DNA of 44,923 nucleotides. Source: an uncultured Ruminococcus sp. (GTDB lineage: Bacteria > Bacillota > Clostridia > Oscillospirales > Acutalibacteraceae). Location: assembly GCA_902765625.1 (NCBI GenBank), contig CACXAO010000008.1, positions 1-44,923 on the forward strand, written 5' to 3'. Position 1 is the first letter of the stretch. The number at the start of each line of letters is the position of its first letter. The notes beneath the pieces were generated by a model. That model was not told the DNA's origin. It worked only from the letters and a program-made list of their open reading frames with translations, and did no database searches. This document shows positions 16,766 to 25,684 of this stretch, piece by piece. The position numbers were made by a program, and so were the translations under genes.

Positions 16766-17611
16766 ATGAGCAAAAAACCATTGAGCAAAAAATTTCGCGA
16801 TGTTTTGTTTAGCGTTCTTTCGTTTATTCTGGCGCTGTTTCTTTTTCTGAATTCACTCTGCATTTTGATCTCCGTATTTGTGTTCAACAAAAACGTCTGG
16901 CTGGATCAGATGAATGCGTCAAACTACTATTCCGACAAAACGGATGAGATCAAAAACAAGCTTGTTAATCTCGGTAACGCGAGCGGCTTGCCGGCAGAGT
17001 TTTTTGACAGAGTAGTCGATTCTATTCAGGTTTCGAACGATACCGAAAATTATCTGGACGCGTACTTTAACGGCAGCAACGATCTGATTGATACGACCGC
17101 CTTCAAGCAGACGTTTTACACTCAGCTTGATGAGTATGTCAAGGAGAAAAACGCTAAGATCGACGATTCAAATGTCGATTATCTGGTAAAAAACGCAGAG
17201 CACATTTATGCGAGAAGCCTTGAGATCCCGCTTTTCTACCGTCTTTTTGCGTATTTTCAGGCGTTAAAGGGCTGGCTGCCTGTCGTTATCGCGGTTATTT
17301 CGGCGCTTTCGCTTGCGATCGTGCTGATTTTGCTGTTCGGCAATAAATGGAAGCACCGCGCCTTTAAGTACTACTATTACGCGTGCGCAGGAGCGTTTCT
17401 GTCGCTGATTGCGTCGTCGATAATTATGACCGCGGTCGGCGGCCTCAGGAAGATCGTTCTCGAATCCAGAGCGCTTTACAACGTTGCGGTCACATGCGGT
17501 ACAAGCGTTACGGTCGCGTTATGGGTGATATGCGGATTTTTCTTCATCACGGCGTTCGTAATGTTCTTCATTTACCGCACGATGTTCTTTAAGTCGTTGT
17601 CGTCCGACTGA
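16766..17611 (+). CDS. Four-helix membrane protein of unknown function in the sortase operon
   Basis: A 281-aa protein I do not recognise. Hydrophobic helices lie near residues 14-38, 170-193, 205-227 and 243-268. The segment between helix 1 and helix 2 (about 130 residues, soluble, rich in Asp, Asn and Tyr) is predicted to be extracellular. The basic N-terminus MSKKPLSKKFRD lies inside. It starts eight bases after the sortase stop with GAGAGG upstream, so it belongs to the same operon. A role in presenting or sensing the sortase substrate is possible but unsupported. Confidence 0.65.
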   Translation: MSKKPLSKKFRDVLFSVLSFILALFLFLNSLCILISVFVFNKNVWLDQMNASNYYSDKTDEIKNKLVNLGNASGLPAEFFDRVVDSIQVSNDTENYLDAYFNGSNDLIDTTAFKQTFYTQLDEYVKEKNAKIDDSNVDYLVKNAEHIYARSLEIPLFYRLFAYFQALKGWLPVVIAVISALSLAIVLILLFGNKWKHRAFKYYYYACAGAFLSLIASSIIMTAVGGLRKIVLESRALYNVAVTCGTSVTVALWVICGFFFITAFVMFFIYRTMFFKSLSSD

Positions 17612-17634
17612 CAAAACTGAACTTTTATATACAG

Positions 17635-17671
17635 CTTTTCGGCATGTTTTATGGCCGAAAAGTTGTTTTTT
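17635..17671 (+). terminator. Intrinsic terminator of the sortase operon
   Basis: CTTTTCGGC (17635-17643) pairs with GCCGAAAAG (17654-17662), followed by TTGTTTTTT. It closes the three-gene unit. The remaining 17672-17817 shows no gene. Confidence 0.85.
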
Positions 17672-17817
17672 CATTTAAAAGTCAAGAGATTTTTAGGCGG
17701 TTTTTTTCTTAAAAAATCCGGCTGAGGTAGAAAGCACCAATAAATTGTATATTGCTGTAATTAAAATCAGCTAAACAGAGAATTATTTACTAAAGCAGTT
17801 AATTGTCGGCACTTTGC

Positions 17818-17846
17818 TTGAATTTTTCGCACCGTTATTGTATAAT
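17818..17846 (+). promoter_or_regulatory. Promoter of the plus-strand capsule genes
   Basis: TTGAAT (17818-17823), a 17-base spacer and TATAAT (17841-17846). Start near 17853, with a leader of about 50 bases containing AAAGGTGAG before the first gene. Confidence 0.75.
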
Positions 17847-17902
17847 TAAAGGCAGGGCAAAATAGGATTTGTTTGTTATTTTCAGAAAGGTGAGTGAATT
17901 GA

Positions 17903-18652
17903 ATGGAAGAAAAAGATGAAATCCTTATTTCACCAAAAATGATATTTGATGTTCTCAAAAAGAACTTGGTTTTGATAATCGTAACGGTTCTTTTGTTTTC
18001 GCTCGGAGCTTTCTTTTATACTAACTTTTTGGTAAAGAAGCATTACACCTCAAGTATTTCTCTTTACGTTGAAACCGTTGAGCTGCAGCAGGATACTCCG
18101 AACAGCGCGGTATACTCGCTCAATATGCAGAACTACGCTTTAAAGCTTGTTAATACCTACATCAGAATGCTCGACACCAATACGTTTTACACCAAGCTTT
18201 CGACCGAGCTTAACGAGAAATATACTCCGGCTCAGCTGAGCAGCATGATAACCTTCGTCAGCGACGAAACTACCGAGGTATTCGACGTTAAGGTGGTTTC
18301 CGAATCGCCGACTGAATCAAAGAAAATCGCAGACACGATCGCCGAGGTTGCGCCGGAAACGATTTCCAACCTCAAGTCAAACGCAAAGCTCAAGGTCTGT
18401 GACGAAGCCCAGCTTCCGACCAAGCATTCGTCGCCGAGCGTAGGCAGAAATGTAATTCTCGCATTCGTGATCGGTTTGGTGCTTTCTCTTGCGGTTGCGT
18501 TTATCAGACACTTTGCTGACAAGAAGATCAAGTTTGACGATGAAATGACGACAATCCTCAATATTCCGGTACTGGCAGCAATTCCGAGCTTTGACACTTA
18601 TATAAACCAGAAGGGCAAAAATGGAGGCGCGAAGGATAATGGCAAAGAATAA
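17903..18652 (+). CDS. Wzz/CpsC-type chain-length and kinase-adaptor protein
   Basis: A 249-aa membrane protein of the polysaccharide co-polymerase family (YveK/CpsC/CapA). A first helix is near residues 22-43 and a second near 180-202 (VILAFVIGLVLSLAVAFI), with about 135 extracellular residues between them. PSVGRNVI before helix 2 corresponds to the Pro-rich motif of Wzz proteins. The cytoplasmic tail (after 203) would contact and activate the tyrosine kinase encoded next, as in Gram-positive CpsC/CpsD pairs. It is the first gene after a strong promoter, and its end overlaps the kinase start by 14 bases. Confidence 0.9.
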   Translation: MEEKDEILISPKMIFDVLKKNLVLIIVTVLLFSLGAFFYTNFLVKKHYTSSISLYVETVELQQDTPNSAVYSLNMQNYALKLVNTYIRMLDTNTFYTKLSTELNEKYTPAQLSSMITFVSDETTEVFDVKVVSESPTESKKIADTIAEVAPETISNLKSNAKLKVCDEAQLPTKHSSPSVGRNVILAFVIGLVLSLAVAFIRHFADKKIKFDDEMTTILNIPVLAAIPSFDTYINQKGKNGGAKDNGKE

Positions 18653-19361
18653 TAAAACCGAGAGAAAGAGAACGGATAATCTGCTCAACATGGAAGCCAT
18701 TGCTTTCCAGATCAGAGAGTCCTATAAGACAGCCAGAACAAACATAGCGTATTCCATCATCAAAAAGGGCTGCAAAAAGATCTCCTTTACCAGCGCGAAC
18801 AAGAGTGAGGGTAAAACGGTTACCTCCGTCAATATCGCAATCGCTCTTGCGCAGCAGGTCAACACAAGGGTATTGATCATCGACTGCGACCTCAGAAGAC
18901 CGCAGATCCACAACGTGCTTTCGATCGAGTTTGCTCCCGGCCTTACAAACTACCTCAACGGCGAGTGCGGCAAGGAGGATATCGTTCGCAGCACCAAGAT
19001 AAACAATCTCTATGCTATCACCTACGGCGCTGTACCACCGAACCCTTCGGAGCTTCTTTCGAGCGGCAGCATGCTTGAGTTTATTAAGGAGCTTGAGAAT
19101 GAGTACGACTACATCATCTTCGATACTCCTCCCGTAGGCGTTGTTATCGACTCGCTGCCTCTGGTTAAGCAGTCAGACGGCGTTGTACTCGTTATAAAAC
19201 ACAATTCAACAACATATCCCGATCTGAGAAAAGTTATCAATACGCTCAACAGAAACGGCGGAAAGATCCTCGGCGTAATTGTCAACAACGTTGATTCGTC
19301 AAGGACGCATAAGTACGGTAAGGGTTACGGTTATGGCTATGGCTATGGATACGGTTATTAA
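18639..19361 (+). CDS. cpsD: Tyrosine-protein kinase CpsD/CapB (BY-kinase)
   Basis: A cytoplasmic autophosphorylating kinase that controls capsule export and chain length together with the Wzz-like protein. It shows a modified Walker A (ANKSEGKTVTSVN), Walker A' LIIDCDLRRP and Walker B IIFDTPPVGVVID. The C-terminus ends in a run of alternating Gly-Tyr with seven tyrosines in the last 15 residues, the autophosphorylation cluster. I chose the ATG at 18639 (240 aa) over the one at 18621 because GGAGG (18623-18627) lies upstream of 18639 at workable spacing. Either start overlaps the upstream gene. Confidence 0.92.
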   Translation: MAKNNKTERKRTDNLLNMEAIAFQIRESYKTARTNIAYSIIKKGCKKISFTSANKSEGKTVTSVNIAIALAQQVNTRVLIIDCDLRRPQIHNVLSIEFAPGLTNYLNGECGKEDIVRSTKINNLYAITYGAVPPNPSELLSSGSMLEFIKELENEYDYIIFDTPPVGVVIDSLPLVKQSDGVVLVIKHNSTTYPDLRKVINTLNRNGGKILGVIVNNVDSSRTHKYGKGYGYGYGYGYGY

Positions 19362-19431
19362 TTCAACGCGCCGCAGTGCTTATTCAAATGTAAGCGGCTT
19401 TTCAGAGGGAATAGGGATTAGAAAAGAAAAA

Positions 19432-20100
19432 ATGGAAAAACAATTTATGCGGAAAGACGTAATTAACAACGGAGTGAAATACTACGTTGAGGAAAGAAAA
19501 TTTTATAATATCATAAAGCGTGTTTTCGATTTTACCGTTGCTGTGCTTTTTGTCGTTGTTTTTTTCTGGTTATTTCTCGGTATTGCCATTGCGATCAAAA
19601 TCGATGACGGCGGTCCTGTATTTTATGTCAGCAACAGAGTCGGAATTTTCGGCAGGGAATTTAAGTTCTATAAATTCCGCAGCATGAGAGTCGACGCGGA
19701 CGAGATTTTTGAATCTATCAAGGATCAGAACGAGACAGAGGGAGAGCTTTTTAAGATGAAAAAGGATCCCAGAGTCACCAGAGTCGGCAGATTTCTCAGA
19801 CGCACCAGCATGGATGAGCTGCCCCAGTTTTTCAACATAATCAAGGGCGACATAAGCTTTGTGGGTCCGCGTTCTCCGCTTCCCAGAGAGGTAGTTAACT
19901 ACACGGACTATTCCATGCAGAGATTGTCGGTTATCGGCGGCCTTACCTGCTACTGGCAAATCAGCGGACGCAGCGAGATAGATTTCAGCGGAATGGTTGA
20001 CCTTGATTACAAGTATATCAAGGACAGAAGCGTTCTCACCGATTTGAAAATTCTTATACGCACCCCCATAGCGGTTATCAGGGGAGATGGCGCGTACTAA
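19432..20100 (+). CDS. Initiating sugar phosphotransferase (undecaprenyl-phosphate glycosyl-1-phosphate transferase)
   Basis: Starts each repeat unit by moving a sugar-1-phosphate from a UDP-sugar to undecaprenyl phosphate at the inner face of the membrane. A membrane segment is near residues 28-52. The monotopic PGT signatures follow: DDGGPVFYVSNRVG, FKFYKFRSM, RRTSMDELPQFFNII and VGPRSPLP, with the catalytic Asp-Glu in MDELPQ. The length from 19432 is 222 aa, typical for short CpsE/PglC-type enzymes. The longer reading to 19279 runs back through the kinase end and is rejected. The ribosome site is weak; Met at 19447 is an alternative. Sugar specificity cannot be read. Confidence 0.92.
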   Translation: MEKQFMRKDVINNGVKYYVEERKFYNIIKRVFDFTVAVLFVVVFFWLFLGIAIAIKIDDGGPVFYVSNRVGIFGREFKFYKFRSMRVDADEIFESIKDQNETEGELFKMKKDPRVTRVGRFLRRTSMDELPQFFNIIKGDISFVGPRSPLPREVVNYTDYSMQRLSVIGGLTCYWQISGRSEIDFSGMVDLDYKYIKDRSVLTDLKILIRTPIAVIRGDGAY

Positions 20101-20125
20101 TTGAATATTTGTCGGTATAATCAAA

Positions 20126-20157
20126 CGCCGAAGCAGCCTTTAACTGCTTCGGCGTGT
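20126..20157. terminator. Shared terminator between convergent capsule units
   Basis: A perfect 11-bp stem, CGCCGAAGCAG (20126-20136) with CTGCTTCGGCG (20144-20154), loop CCTTTAA. A T-rich tail follows on the plus strand. On the minus strand the tail is weaker (TTTGATT), but the hairpin lies directly after the last gene of that unit. Confidence 0.8.
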
Positions 20158-20159
20158 CT

Positions 20160-21287
20160 TTATTTTTCCTGTTTTTTGTAGTTCCTCAGGCTTTTGTATT
20201 CGCGAACCAGCTTTTTACGGGTTATAAACAACCCCTTGAACGGGCGGAATATCAGCAAAAACGGATATAATATCCTGTGACGGTACACAACGGGGTGGAA
20301 TTGCTCGAGCGTTTTTTCGTCCGGAAAAAGCCTCTTTCGCACATAGCGGAATTTTGACGTTAAGCTGTCGTCGCTGTTTAGCTTTACAGCCATCAGGTTT
20401 TCGTCTGTACCGTGACAGCAGGAGCCGATATAGTACTCAAGCTCCTTTTGCTCGGTTTCATTCAGCGTGGAGAATGAGAACGTCTTTTGCGCAAGTCTTC
20501 GGGTTCTTTCCTCAAAGTCCTTTATGCCCATTGAGTCAAGCTCTGAGGCGATATAATCTTTGTTGAGAGAACTGCTGTGGTTTTTGTTGAATACATATAT
20601 ATCCAACAGCGAACGGAGTCCCGTTCCGGCTTTTATATAGTGCTTGTACAGGTGGCAGACGAGATAAACGTACAGATCCTCGTCGGACATATGATAGCCT
20701 GACCCATTGTTTTCGTCCTTGATGAGTTTGCTTTTTATATCCTTGTATTTTTCGTGCAGATCTGGGAAGAGAAAGCGGTTGAATAACTCGCGGTGCATCT
20801 CAAATGAAAGCTGTTTTTTCTTGTAGACGTCGTGGTTGTCCCTTCCGAACTCCGTGTTTTTATAGCCGAGGGATATCATGATGTCGCGCACCTGCTTCAT
20901 CCTTCCAGCGTCGCAGAGAATATCGTTGTCAGACATCTCGCGCATGGCGGAAATGGGGTATTCGTTCTTGAGGATGATGCCCTTGAGCGGAAGGTACCAT
21001 ATTCCGTTTCTTTCAAGCTCTCTGAGAACGTCGTCGCGCGCGGCGTTAAAAAGAATCTGGTTGCGGGTGGCGTTGCCGTACGCGGTCAACCAAAGCGGAG
21101 TAAGCGGCATAGCGCTCTTTAGCGCATACGCCGCTGCGGCGGATAACATATGGAGATTTGCCAGATTGTTGACAGCTTCCATATCCATCATGCAGCATTT
21201 GTCCAAATCCGGCTTTTTTTTGTTTACCGCGCAGGAAACCAGATAAATCAAATCCGCCGCGGTGCGATTAGTGTTTTCCTGAATCAT
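20160..21287 (-). CDS. Uncharacterised nucleotidyltransferase (PF14907 type)
   Basis: A 375-aa cytoplasmic protein, the last gene of the minus-strand capsule cluster. The centre contains WYLPLKGIIL (near residues 97-106) followed by MREMSDNDIL, the pattern of the uncharacterised nucleotidyltransferase family PF14907, where the two Asp of SDxDIL are the expected metal ligands. A later MHRELF agrees with the third catalytic region. The C-terminal 70 residues are very basic (KRLFPDEK, ITRKKLVREYKSLRNYKK). Family members occur in polysaccharide and natural-product loci, but their substrate is unknown. It is separated from the dehydrogenase gene upstream by 40 bases. Confidence 0.75.
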   Translation of the reverse strand: MIQENTNRTAADLIYLVSCAVNKKKPDLDKCCMMDMEAVNNLANLHMLSAAAAYALKSAMPLTPLWLTAYGNATRNQILFNAARDDVLRELERNGIWYLPLKGIILKNEYPISAMREMSDNDILCDAGRMKQVRDIMISLGYKNTEFGRDNHDVYKKKQLSFEMHRELFNRFLFPDLHEKYKDIKSKLIKDENNGSGYHMSDEDLYVYLVCHLYKHYIKAGTGLRSLLDIYVFNKNHSSSLNKDYIASELDSMGIKDFEERTRRLAQKTFSFSTLNETEQKELEYYIGSCCHGTDENLMAVKLNSDDSLTSKFRYVRKRLFPDEKTLEQFHPVVYRHRILYPFLLIFRPFKGLFITRKKLVREYKSLRNYKKQEK

Positions 21288-21327
21288 AATACGGTTTTCT
21301 GCTTCCTAAAAAAATCTGACTGTGTTA

Positions 21328-22551
21328 TCAGTCTCTGCGGAATAAATCTCTGGTATAGATTTTTTCCTCCACGTCTCCGAGAACATTTTTGTCAAAGCGG
21401 TTCGCCAGAATAACGTCGGACTCCGCCTTGAATTTTTCGAGGTCATTGACAACAAGAGAGTTAAAGAACCTGCTTCCGTCCTCGAGCGTAGGCTCGTAGA
21501 TAATGATCGGAATGCCTTTTGCCTTGATACGTTTCATAACGCCCTGAATAGCGGAGGCGCGGAAGTTGTCGGAGTTTGACTTCATGGTAAGACGGTAGAC
21601 GCCGACTGTATTTGGCTGCTTGTCGATGATCTGATCCGCGATAAAATCCTTGCGGACGGAGTTTGACTTTACAACAGCCTCTATCATGGTTTGAGGAACG
21701 TCCCTGTAGTTCGCGAGCAGCTGCTTGGTATCCTTGGGCAGGCAGTAGCCGCCGTAGCCGAAGGACGGATTGTTATAGTGCGAGCCAATACGGGGATCCA
21801 TGCAAACGCCGTCAATAATCATCTGAGCATCAAGCCCTTTTGACTGAGCATAGGTGTCAAGCTCATTGAAGTAGCTCACGCGCACCGCGAGGTAGGTGTT
21901 TGCGAAGAGCTTAATAGCCTCTGCCTCGGTGGGACGCGCAATAAGGATAGGAATATTCTGTTCAGACTGTCCGGCTCTCTTTTCTTCGGTTCTGGCTCCT
22001 TCAAGCAGAAGCTGAGCGAATTGCGCTGCGGTTTCTTTTTGATCGTCGTCAGCGCCGACAACAATGCGCGAGGGATGAAGGTTGTCGTAAAGCGCCTTGG
22101 ATTCTCTGAGAAATTCAGGTGAAAAGATAATGTTGTCAACGCCGTATTTTTTCTTTACGCTTTCAGTGTATCCAACCGGAATGGTGGATTTTATCACCAT
22201 CATAACACCCGGATTGACCTTAAGAGTCCACTCGATGGCGTCCTCAACGGCTGAGGTGTCAAAAAAGTGATTTTTGTCGTCATAGTTTGTGGGAGTGGCG
22301 ATGATGACAAGCTCTGCGGAAGCGTATGCCGCAGCCTTGTCGGTGGTTGTGCTCAGGCTGAGCCTGCGCTCGCCCGCGTTTGCCTCCCTGAAAAATCTTT
22401 CGATCTCGTCGTCCTGAATGGGACTGATGAATTTGTTGAGCTTATCAGCCTTTGCCTGAGTGGTTGTAATGGCGGTTACCTCGTGGTTCTGAGCCAAAAG
22501 CACAGCCAGCGAAAGTCCGACATAGCCTACGCCTGCTACCGTAATTTTCAT
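21328..22551 (-). CDS. ugd: UDP-glucose 6-dehydrogenase family protein, copy 1
   Basis: Oxidises UDP-glucose (or a related NDP-sugar) twice with NAD to the uronic acid. N-terminal Rossmann motif [18 protein letters not shown], the [14 protein letters not shown] segment and the catalytic-Cys motif YGGYCLPKD are all present. It is 407 aa from the ATG at 22551. That start overlaps the upstream epimerase stop by four bases (ATGA); a longer reading to 22584 lacks support. A second family member lies at the other end of the cluster (39942-41192), and the two share a 26-base identical stretch near their 3' ends. With the adjacent 4-epimerase it would supply UDP-galacturonate. Confidence 0.92.
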   Translation of the reverse strand: MKITVAGVGYVGLSLAVLLAQNHEVTAITTTQAKADKLNKFISPIQDDEIERFFREANAGERRLSLSTTTDKAAAYASAELVIIATPTNYDDKNHFFDTSAVEDAIEWTLKVNPGVMMVIKSTIPVGYTESVKKKYGVDNIIFSPEFLRESKALYDNLHPSRIVVGADDDQKETAAQFAQLLLEGARTEEKRAGQSEQNIPILIARPTEAEAIKLFANTYLAVRVSYFNELDTYAQSKGLDAQMIIDGVCMDPRIGSHYNNPSFGYGGYCLPKDTKQLLANYRDVPQTMIEAVVKSNSVRKDFIADQIIDKQPNTVGVYRLTMKSNSDNFRASAIQGVMKRIKAKGIPIIIYEPTLEDGSRFFNSLVVNDLEKFKAESDVILANRFDKNVLGDVEEKIYTRDLFRRD

Positions 22552-23627
22552 GATTTCTGACCTCCGCAATATTCCTTGTACCATTCGGCAAAGCTTCGCA
22601 GACCTTCGCGAATGCCGATTTTGGGAGTAAAGCCGTAATCTCGTTCAAGCGCGGCGGAATCCGCGTATGTAACGGGAACGTCGCCGGGCTGCATTCCTAC
22701 AAGCTCTCTGTGTGCCTCAAAGTCGTAATCAGCGGGAAGTACCTCTGCTCTGACAAGCTCTTCCTGAAGGGTGCTTATATAATCGAGCAGGTTTTCGGGA
22801 GTGCCGCCGCCGATGTTGTAGACATCGTAGGGAGGAACAGGCAGACCGTCTTCGCCGACAGCCTTTTCGGGAGCGCCGAGCATTACACGGTAAACGCCCT
22901 CTACGATATCGTCGATGTAGGTGAAGTCGCGTTTGCAGTTGCCGTAGTTGAAAATCTGAATAGTATCGCCTTTTTCGAGCTTTTGGGTCGCGCTGAAATA
23001 GAACATATCGGGCCGTCCGGCGGGACCGTAAACCGTAAAGAAGCGAAGTCCGGTAGAAGGAATGTTGTAGAGCTTTGAGTAGCTGTGAGCCAGCAGCTCG
23101 TTGCTCTTTTTGGTTGCCGCGTAAAGGCTTACGGGGTTGTCTACCATATCCTCAACCGCAAACGGAACCTTTTTGTTTCCGCCGTAAACGCTTGAGCTTG
23201 AGGCGTAAACAAGATGCTCCACGGGATTGTGGCGGCATGCCTCAAGAATATTGAAAAAGCCGATGATGTTGCTCTCAATGTACACGTCGGGGTGGTCGAT
23301 CGAGTAGCGCACGCCTGCCTGAGCGGCGAGGTTGACTACGACCGCAGGCTTGTATTCGGCAAACACCTTGTCTACCAGAGCCTTGTCAGCCAGATTTCCG
23401 CGGACGAAAACATGCTTTACCGGGGATTTTTCGGCTGCCTTTTCGATCAGGGAGAGTCTGTACTCCTTGAGCTTAGGGTCGTAGTAGTCGTTCATCGAGT
23501 CGAATGAAACGACCGTACCGGAGGTCATTTCTCCGAGAAGTCTGAGCACCAGATTGGCGCCGATAAAACCGGGCGAGCCGGTTACGAGAATAGTTTTGTT
23601 ATCGAGTTCGATCTTAGTCTTTGACAC
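22548..23627 (-). CDS. UDP-glucuronate 4-epimerase
   Basis: Interconverts UDP-glucuronate and UDP-galacturonate. It is a 359-aa extended short-chain dehydrogenase with the cofactor motif [11 protein letters not shown] (residues 16-26; Pro replaces the usual Ala). The NDYYDPKLK segment near 46-54 is typical of UDP-GlcA epimerases, followed by [21 protein letters not shown] and the catalytic YAATKK (YxxxK). It is coupled to the dehydrogenase downstream, which would provide its substrate. The start is the first Met, with an AGGAAAAA site upstream; 27 bases separate it from gmhA. Confidence 0.9.
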   Translation of the reverse strand: MSKTKIELDNKTILVTGSPGFIGANLVLRLLGEMTSGTVVSFDSMNDYYDPKLKEYRLSLIEKAAEKSPVKHVFVRGNLADKALVDKVFAEYKPAVVVNLAAQAGVRYSIDHPDVYIESNIIGFFNILEACRHNPVEHLVYASSSSVYGGNKKVPFAVEDMVDNPVSLYAATKKSNELLAHSYSKLYNIPSTGLRFFTVYGPAGRPDMFYFSATQKLEKGDTIQIFNYGNCKRDFTYIDDIVEGVYRVMLGAPEKAVGEDGLPVPPYDVYNIGGGTPENLLDYISTLQEELVRAEVLPADYDFEAHRELVGMQPGDVPVTYADSAALERDYGFTPKIGIREGLRSFAEWYKEYCGGQKS

Positions 23628-23654
23628 TGTTTTTTCCTCGTTTTCGTCGGTTAT

Positions 23655-24314
23655 TCACGCTTCGTCTGAGCCGAAGAATCTGTCCTCAAGCATGAGGCAG
23701 AGGCAATGGTAGATGGGCAGATGAAGCTCCTGTATCATGTAGGTTTCGGTGCTGGGCGCCTGAATGCAAACGTCTGCAAGCTCTCCGAGTCTGCTGTCCT
23801 TTTCGCCTGTAAGACCCACTACCTTCATGCCCTTTGCCTTGGCTGCAACGGCGGCAAAAAGTACGTTCTTGCTGTTCCCCGAGGTCGAAATGCCGAGGAA
23901 CACGTCTCCCTGTCTGCCCAGGCCGTTGATCTGCTGAGCAAAGCAGAGAAGAGGCTCGCAGTCGTTCATATATGCTGTGGTAAGAGCAATGTGACCGTCG
24001 AGCGCTACTGCAGGCAATGCGCCCTGCAAATTCTCGGCAAGCACCGTGCCCAGCTCGCTGTCTACTGCCTTGAGCTTTTCGGCAAAGTCCGCCTTCGGCT
24101 TTCTGGGGAGCTTGAAGCCCTTCATCAGCTCGCCGACGATATGCTCTGAATCCGCCGCGGAACCTCCGTTGCCCACAACGAGAAGCTTGTTGCCGTCGGC
24201 ATAGGATTTCTCCATGATCTCGTAGGCGGCGATAACGTCCTGTCTGACGCTTTCGAGAGAGGGATAGCGTTCTATCAGTAAATCAACGTGTCCGGTAATT
24301 TTTTCGGTAACCAT
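23655..24314 (-). CDS. gmhA: Sedoheptulose-7-phosphate isomerase (GmhA-type SIS protein)
   Basis: First step of heptose synthesis: sedoheptulose-7-phosphate to D-glycero-D-manno-heptose-7-phosphate. The SIS fold is visible, with LLVVGNGGSAADSEHIVGEL near residues 46-65, the phosphate loop GISTSGNSKNV near 141-151 and the active-site segment MIQELHLPIYH near 192-202. It is 219 aa, slightly longer than E. coli GmhA. The ATG at 24314 was chosen because AAGGAAG precedes it by about eight bases; the earlier Met at 24359 would overlap the upstream gene. The neighbouring HddC-GmhB fusion and HddA kinase make the role firm. Confidence 0.93.
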   Translation of the reverse strand: MVTEKITGHVDLLIERYPSLESVRQDVIAAYEIMEKSYADGNKLLVVGNGGSAADSEHIVGELMKGFKLPRKPKADFAEKLKAVDSELGTVLAENLQGALPAVALDGHIALTTAYMNDCEPLLCFAQQINGLGRQGDVFLGISTSGNSKNVLFAAVAAKAKGMKVVGLTGEKDSRLGELADVCIQAPSTETYMIQELHLPIYHCLCLMLEDRFFGSDEA

Positions 24315-24333
24315 AAGAATCTTCCTTTCTGTA

Positions 24334-25659
24334 TTAAAGGTAATTTTTCGTAAAGTCATTCAGGCTTTTTACCTCAGCCGTCTGACCGAAATCTCCTGTG
24401 CCGATAAGGGCGGTGCGGCAGCCTGCCGAGCGTCCCGCGGCAATATCGTTTTCACTGTCGCCGACCATCCAAGAGCTGCTCAGGTCAATGTTAAAGTCCT
24501 TTGCGGCGTCAAGCAGCATGCCGGGCTTTGGCTTGCGGCAGTCGCAGTCAAATTTAAGCTCGGGAATCTCGCCCTCGTAGCCCTTGTGGGGGTGGTGGGG
24601 ACAATAGTAGATCGCGTCGAGATACGCTCCTTCAAGTCCCAGCAGGGTCTCGAGCTTGTTGTGGATCTCCTCCAGTTCGCTGACCGTGACCTCGCCCCGT
24701 GCGATAACGGGCTGATTAGTCACGACGACCGCGAGATAACCCGACGAGTTGATTCTTTTAACAGCCTCGGCTGCGCCTTCGATCAGCGTCAGCTCGTCGG
24801 TGCTTCTGAGAAAGCCCACGTAGCGGTTAAGCGTGCCGTCGCGGTCGAGGAATACCGCCTTCTGGCGGTTGCTGAGGTTCTTTGCCTGAACCCTGCCCTC
24901 GCGGTAATCGCGGCAGACGCTCTCGTACCTGTCGGGCGTTCCCATATCCTTAACGTATTCGGGACTGTCGTAGCAGAACATCATTCCGCTGCCTGCAAGC
25001 GGCTTGAGCAGCTGACGGTCTAAGTCGACCTTGACGATCTTTCCGTTTTCACCGGGCTGACCGACCGCGTCGGGATCGATACCGGCAGTTTCGAAAATTC
25101 GCGGACTGATAATATGCAGACCTGCGTTCACGCGGTTTCTGTACCACTGAGGACGGCTGTCCTCCTTTGCGAGCCATTCGAGCACAGCGGAGTTTTCGTC
25201 CGCAATCAGCAGACCGCTGTCGTAGGGATGGCTGTTGGGGTGGGTGAAAAGCGTGACCGCCGCGTTTTTCTCACGGTGATAACGCAGCATTCTGAGAAAA
25301 TCCACGTCGAACACCGCGTCGGCGTTCAGCAGCAGAAAATCCTCCGTGAGCTTGTCTTTCATTTTGAAGAGAGCGCCTGCGTTGCCGAGAGGCTGCTTTT
25401 CTTCGAAATATTCGATTGATACGCCGAAGGGCTCTCCCGTTGCGGGCGAAATACCGCTGCCGTCGCCGAAATAGTCCATAATAATATGACCGAGATGGCT
25501 TACGGTGATGATGATATCGGTAAAGCCCTGACGTTTGAGACATTCAATTTCGCGTTCCAAAACCGGTTTTCCGTCGATCTTAATCATCGGCTTCGGAATA
25601 TCTGAGGCGACCGACGAGATTCTCGTGCCCTTGCCTCCTGCCATAATCACTGTTTTCAT
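24334..25659 (-). CDS. hddC-gmhB: Fused heptose-1-phosphate guanylyltransferase and heptose-1,7-bisphosphate 7-phosphatase
   Basis: A bifunctional 441-aa enzyme. Residues 1-235: nucleotidyltransferase with MAGGKGTRI (6-14), LLLNADAVFDVD (109-120) and a GTPDRY end, like HddC, which makes GDP-D-glycero-D-manno-heptose. Residues 266-441: HAD phosphatase with FLDRDGTLN (Asp272, Asp274), VVTNQP and DCRKPKPGM. The zinc-loop ligands C353, H355, C372 and C374 are as in GmhB. The two reactions flank the heptose-1-phosphate intermediate, so the fusion could channel it. The start at 25659 (MKTVIMAGG) is chosen by family alignment; Met at 25668 has the better-spaced ribosome site and cannot be excluded. 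GDP as nucleotide is inferred from HddA. Confidence 0.88.
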   Translation of the reverse strand: MKTVIMAGGKGTRISSVASDIPKPMIKIDGKPVLEREIECLKRQGFTDIIITVSHLGHIIMDYFGDGSGISPATGEPFGVSIEYFEEKQPLGNAGALFKMKDKLTEDFLLLNADAVFDVDFLRMLRYHREKNAAVTLFTHPNSHPYDSGLLIADENSAVLEWLAKEDSRPQWYRNRVNAGLHIISPRIFETAGIDPDAVGQPGENGKIVKVDLDRQLLKPLAGSGMMFCYDSPEYVKDMGTPDRYESVCRDYREGRVQAKNLSNRQKAVFLDRDGTLNRYVGFLRSTDELTLIEGAAEAVKRINSSGYLAVVVTNQPVIARGEVTVSELEEIHNKLETLLGLEGAYLDAIYYCPHHPHKGYEGEIPELKFDCDCRKPKPGMLLDAAKDFNIDLSSSWMVGDSENDIAAGRSAGCRTALIGTGDFGQTAEVKSLNDFTKNYL

Positions 25660-25684
25660 AACACACATCGCTTTCGTCCCGGGA

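Noticed and set aside
19279..19431. N-terminal extension of the phosphoglycosyltransferase
   Set aside because: It reads through the Gly-Tyr tail of the kinase in another frame and resembles no family member.
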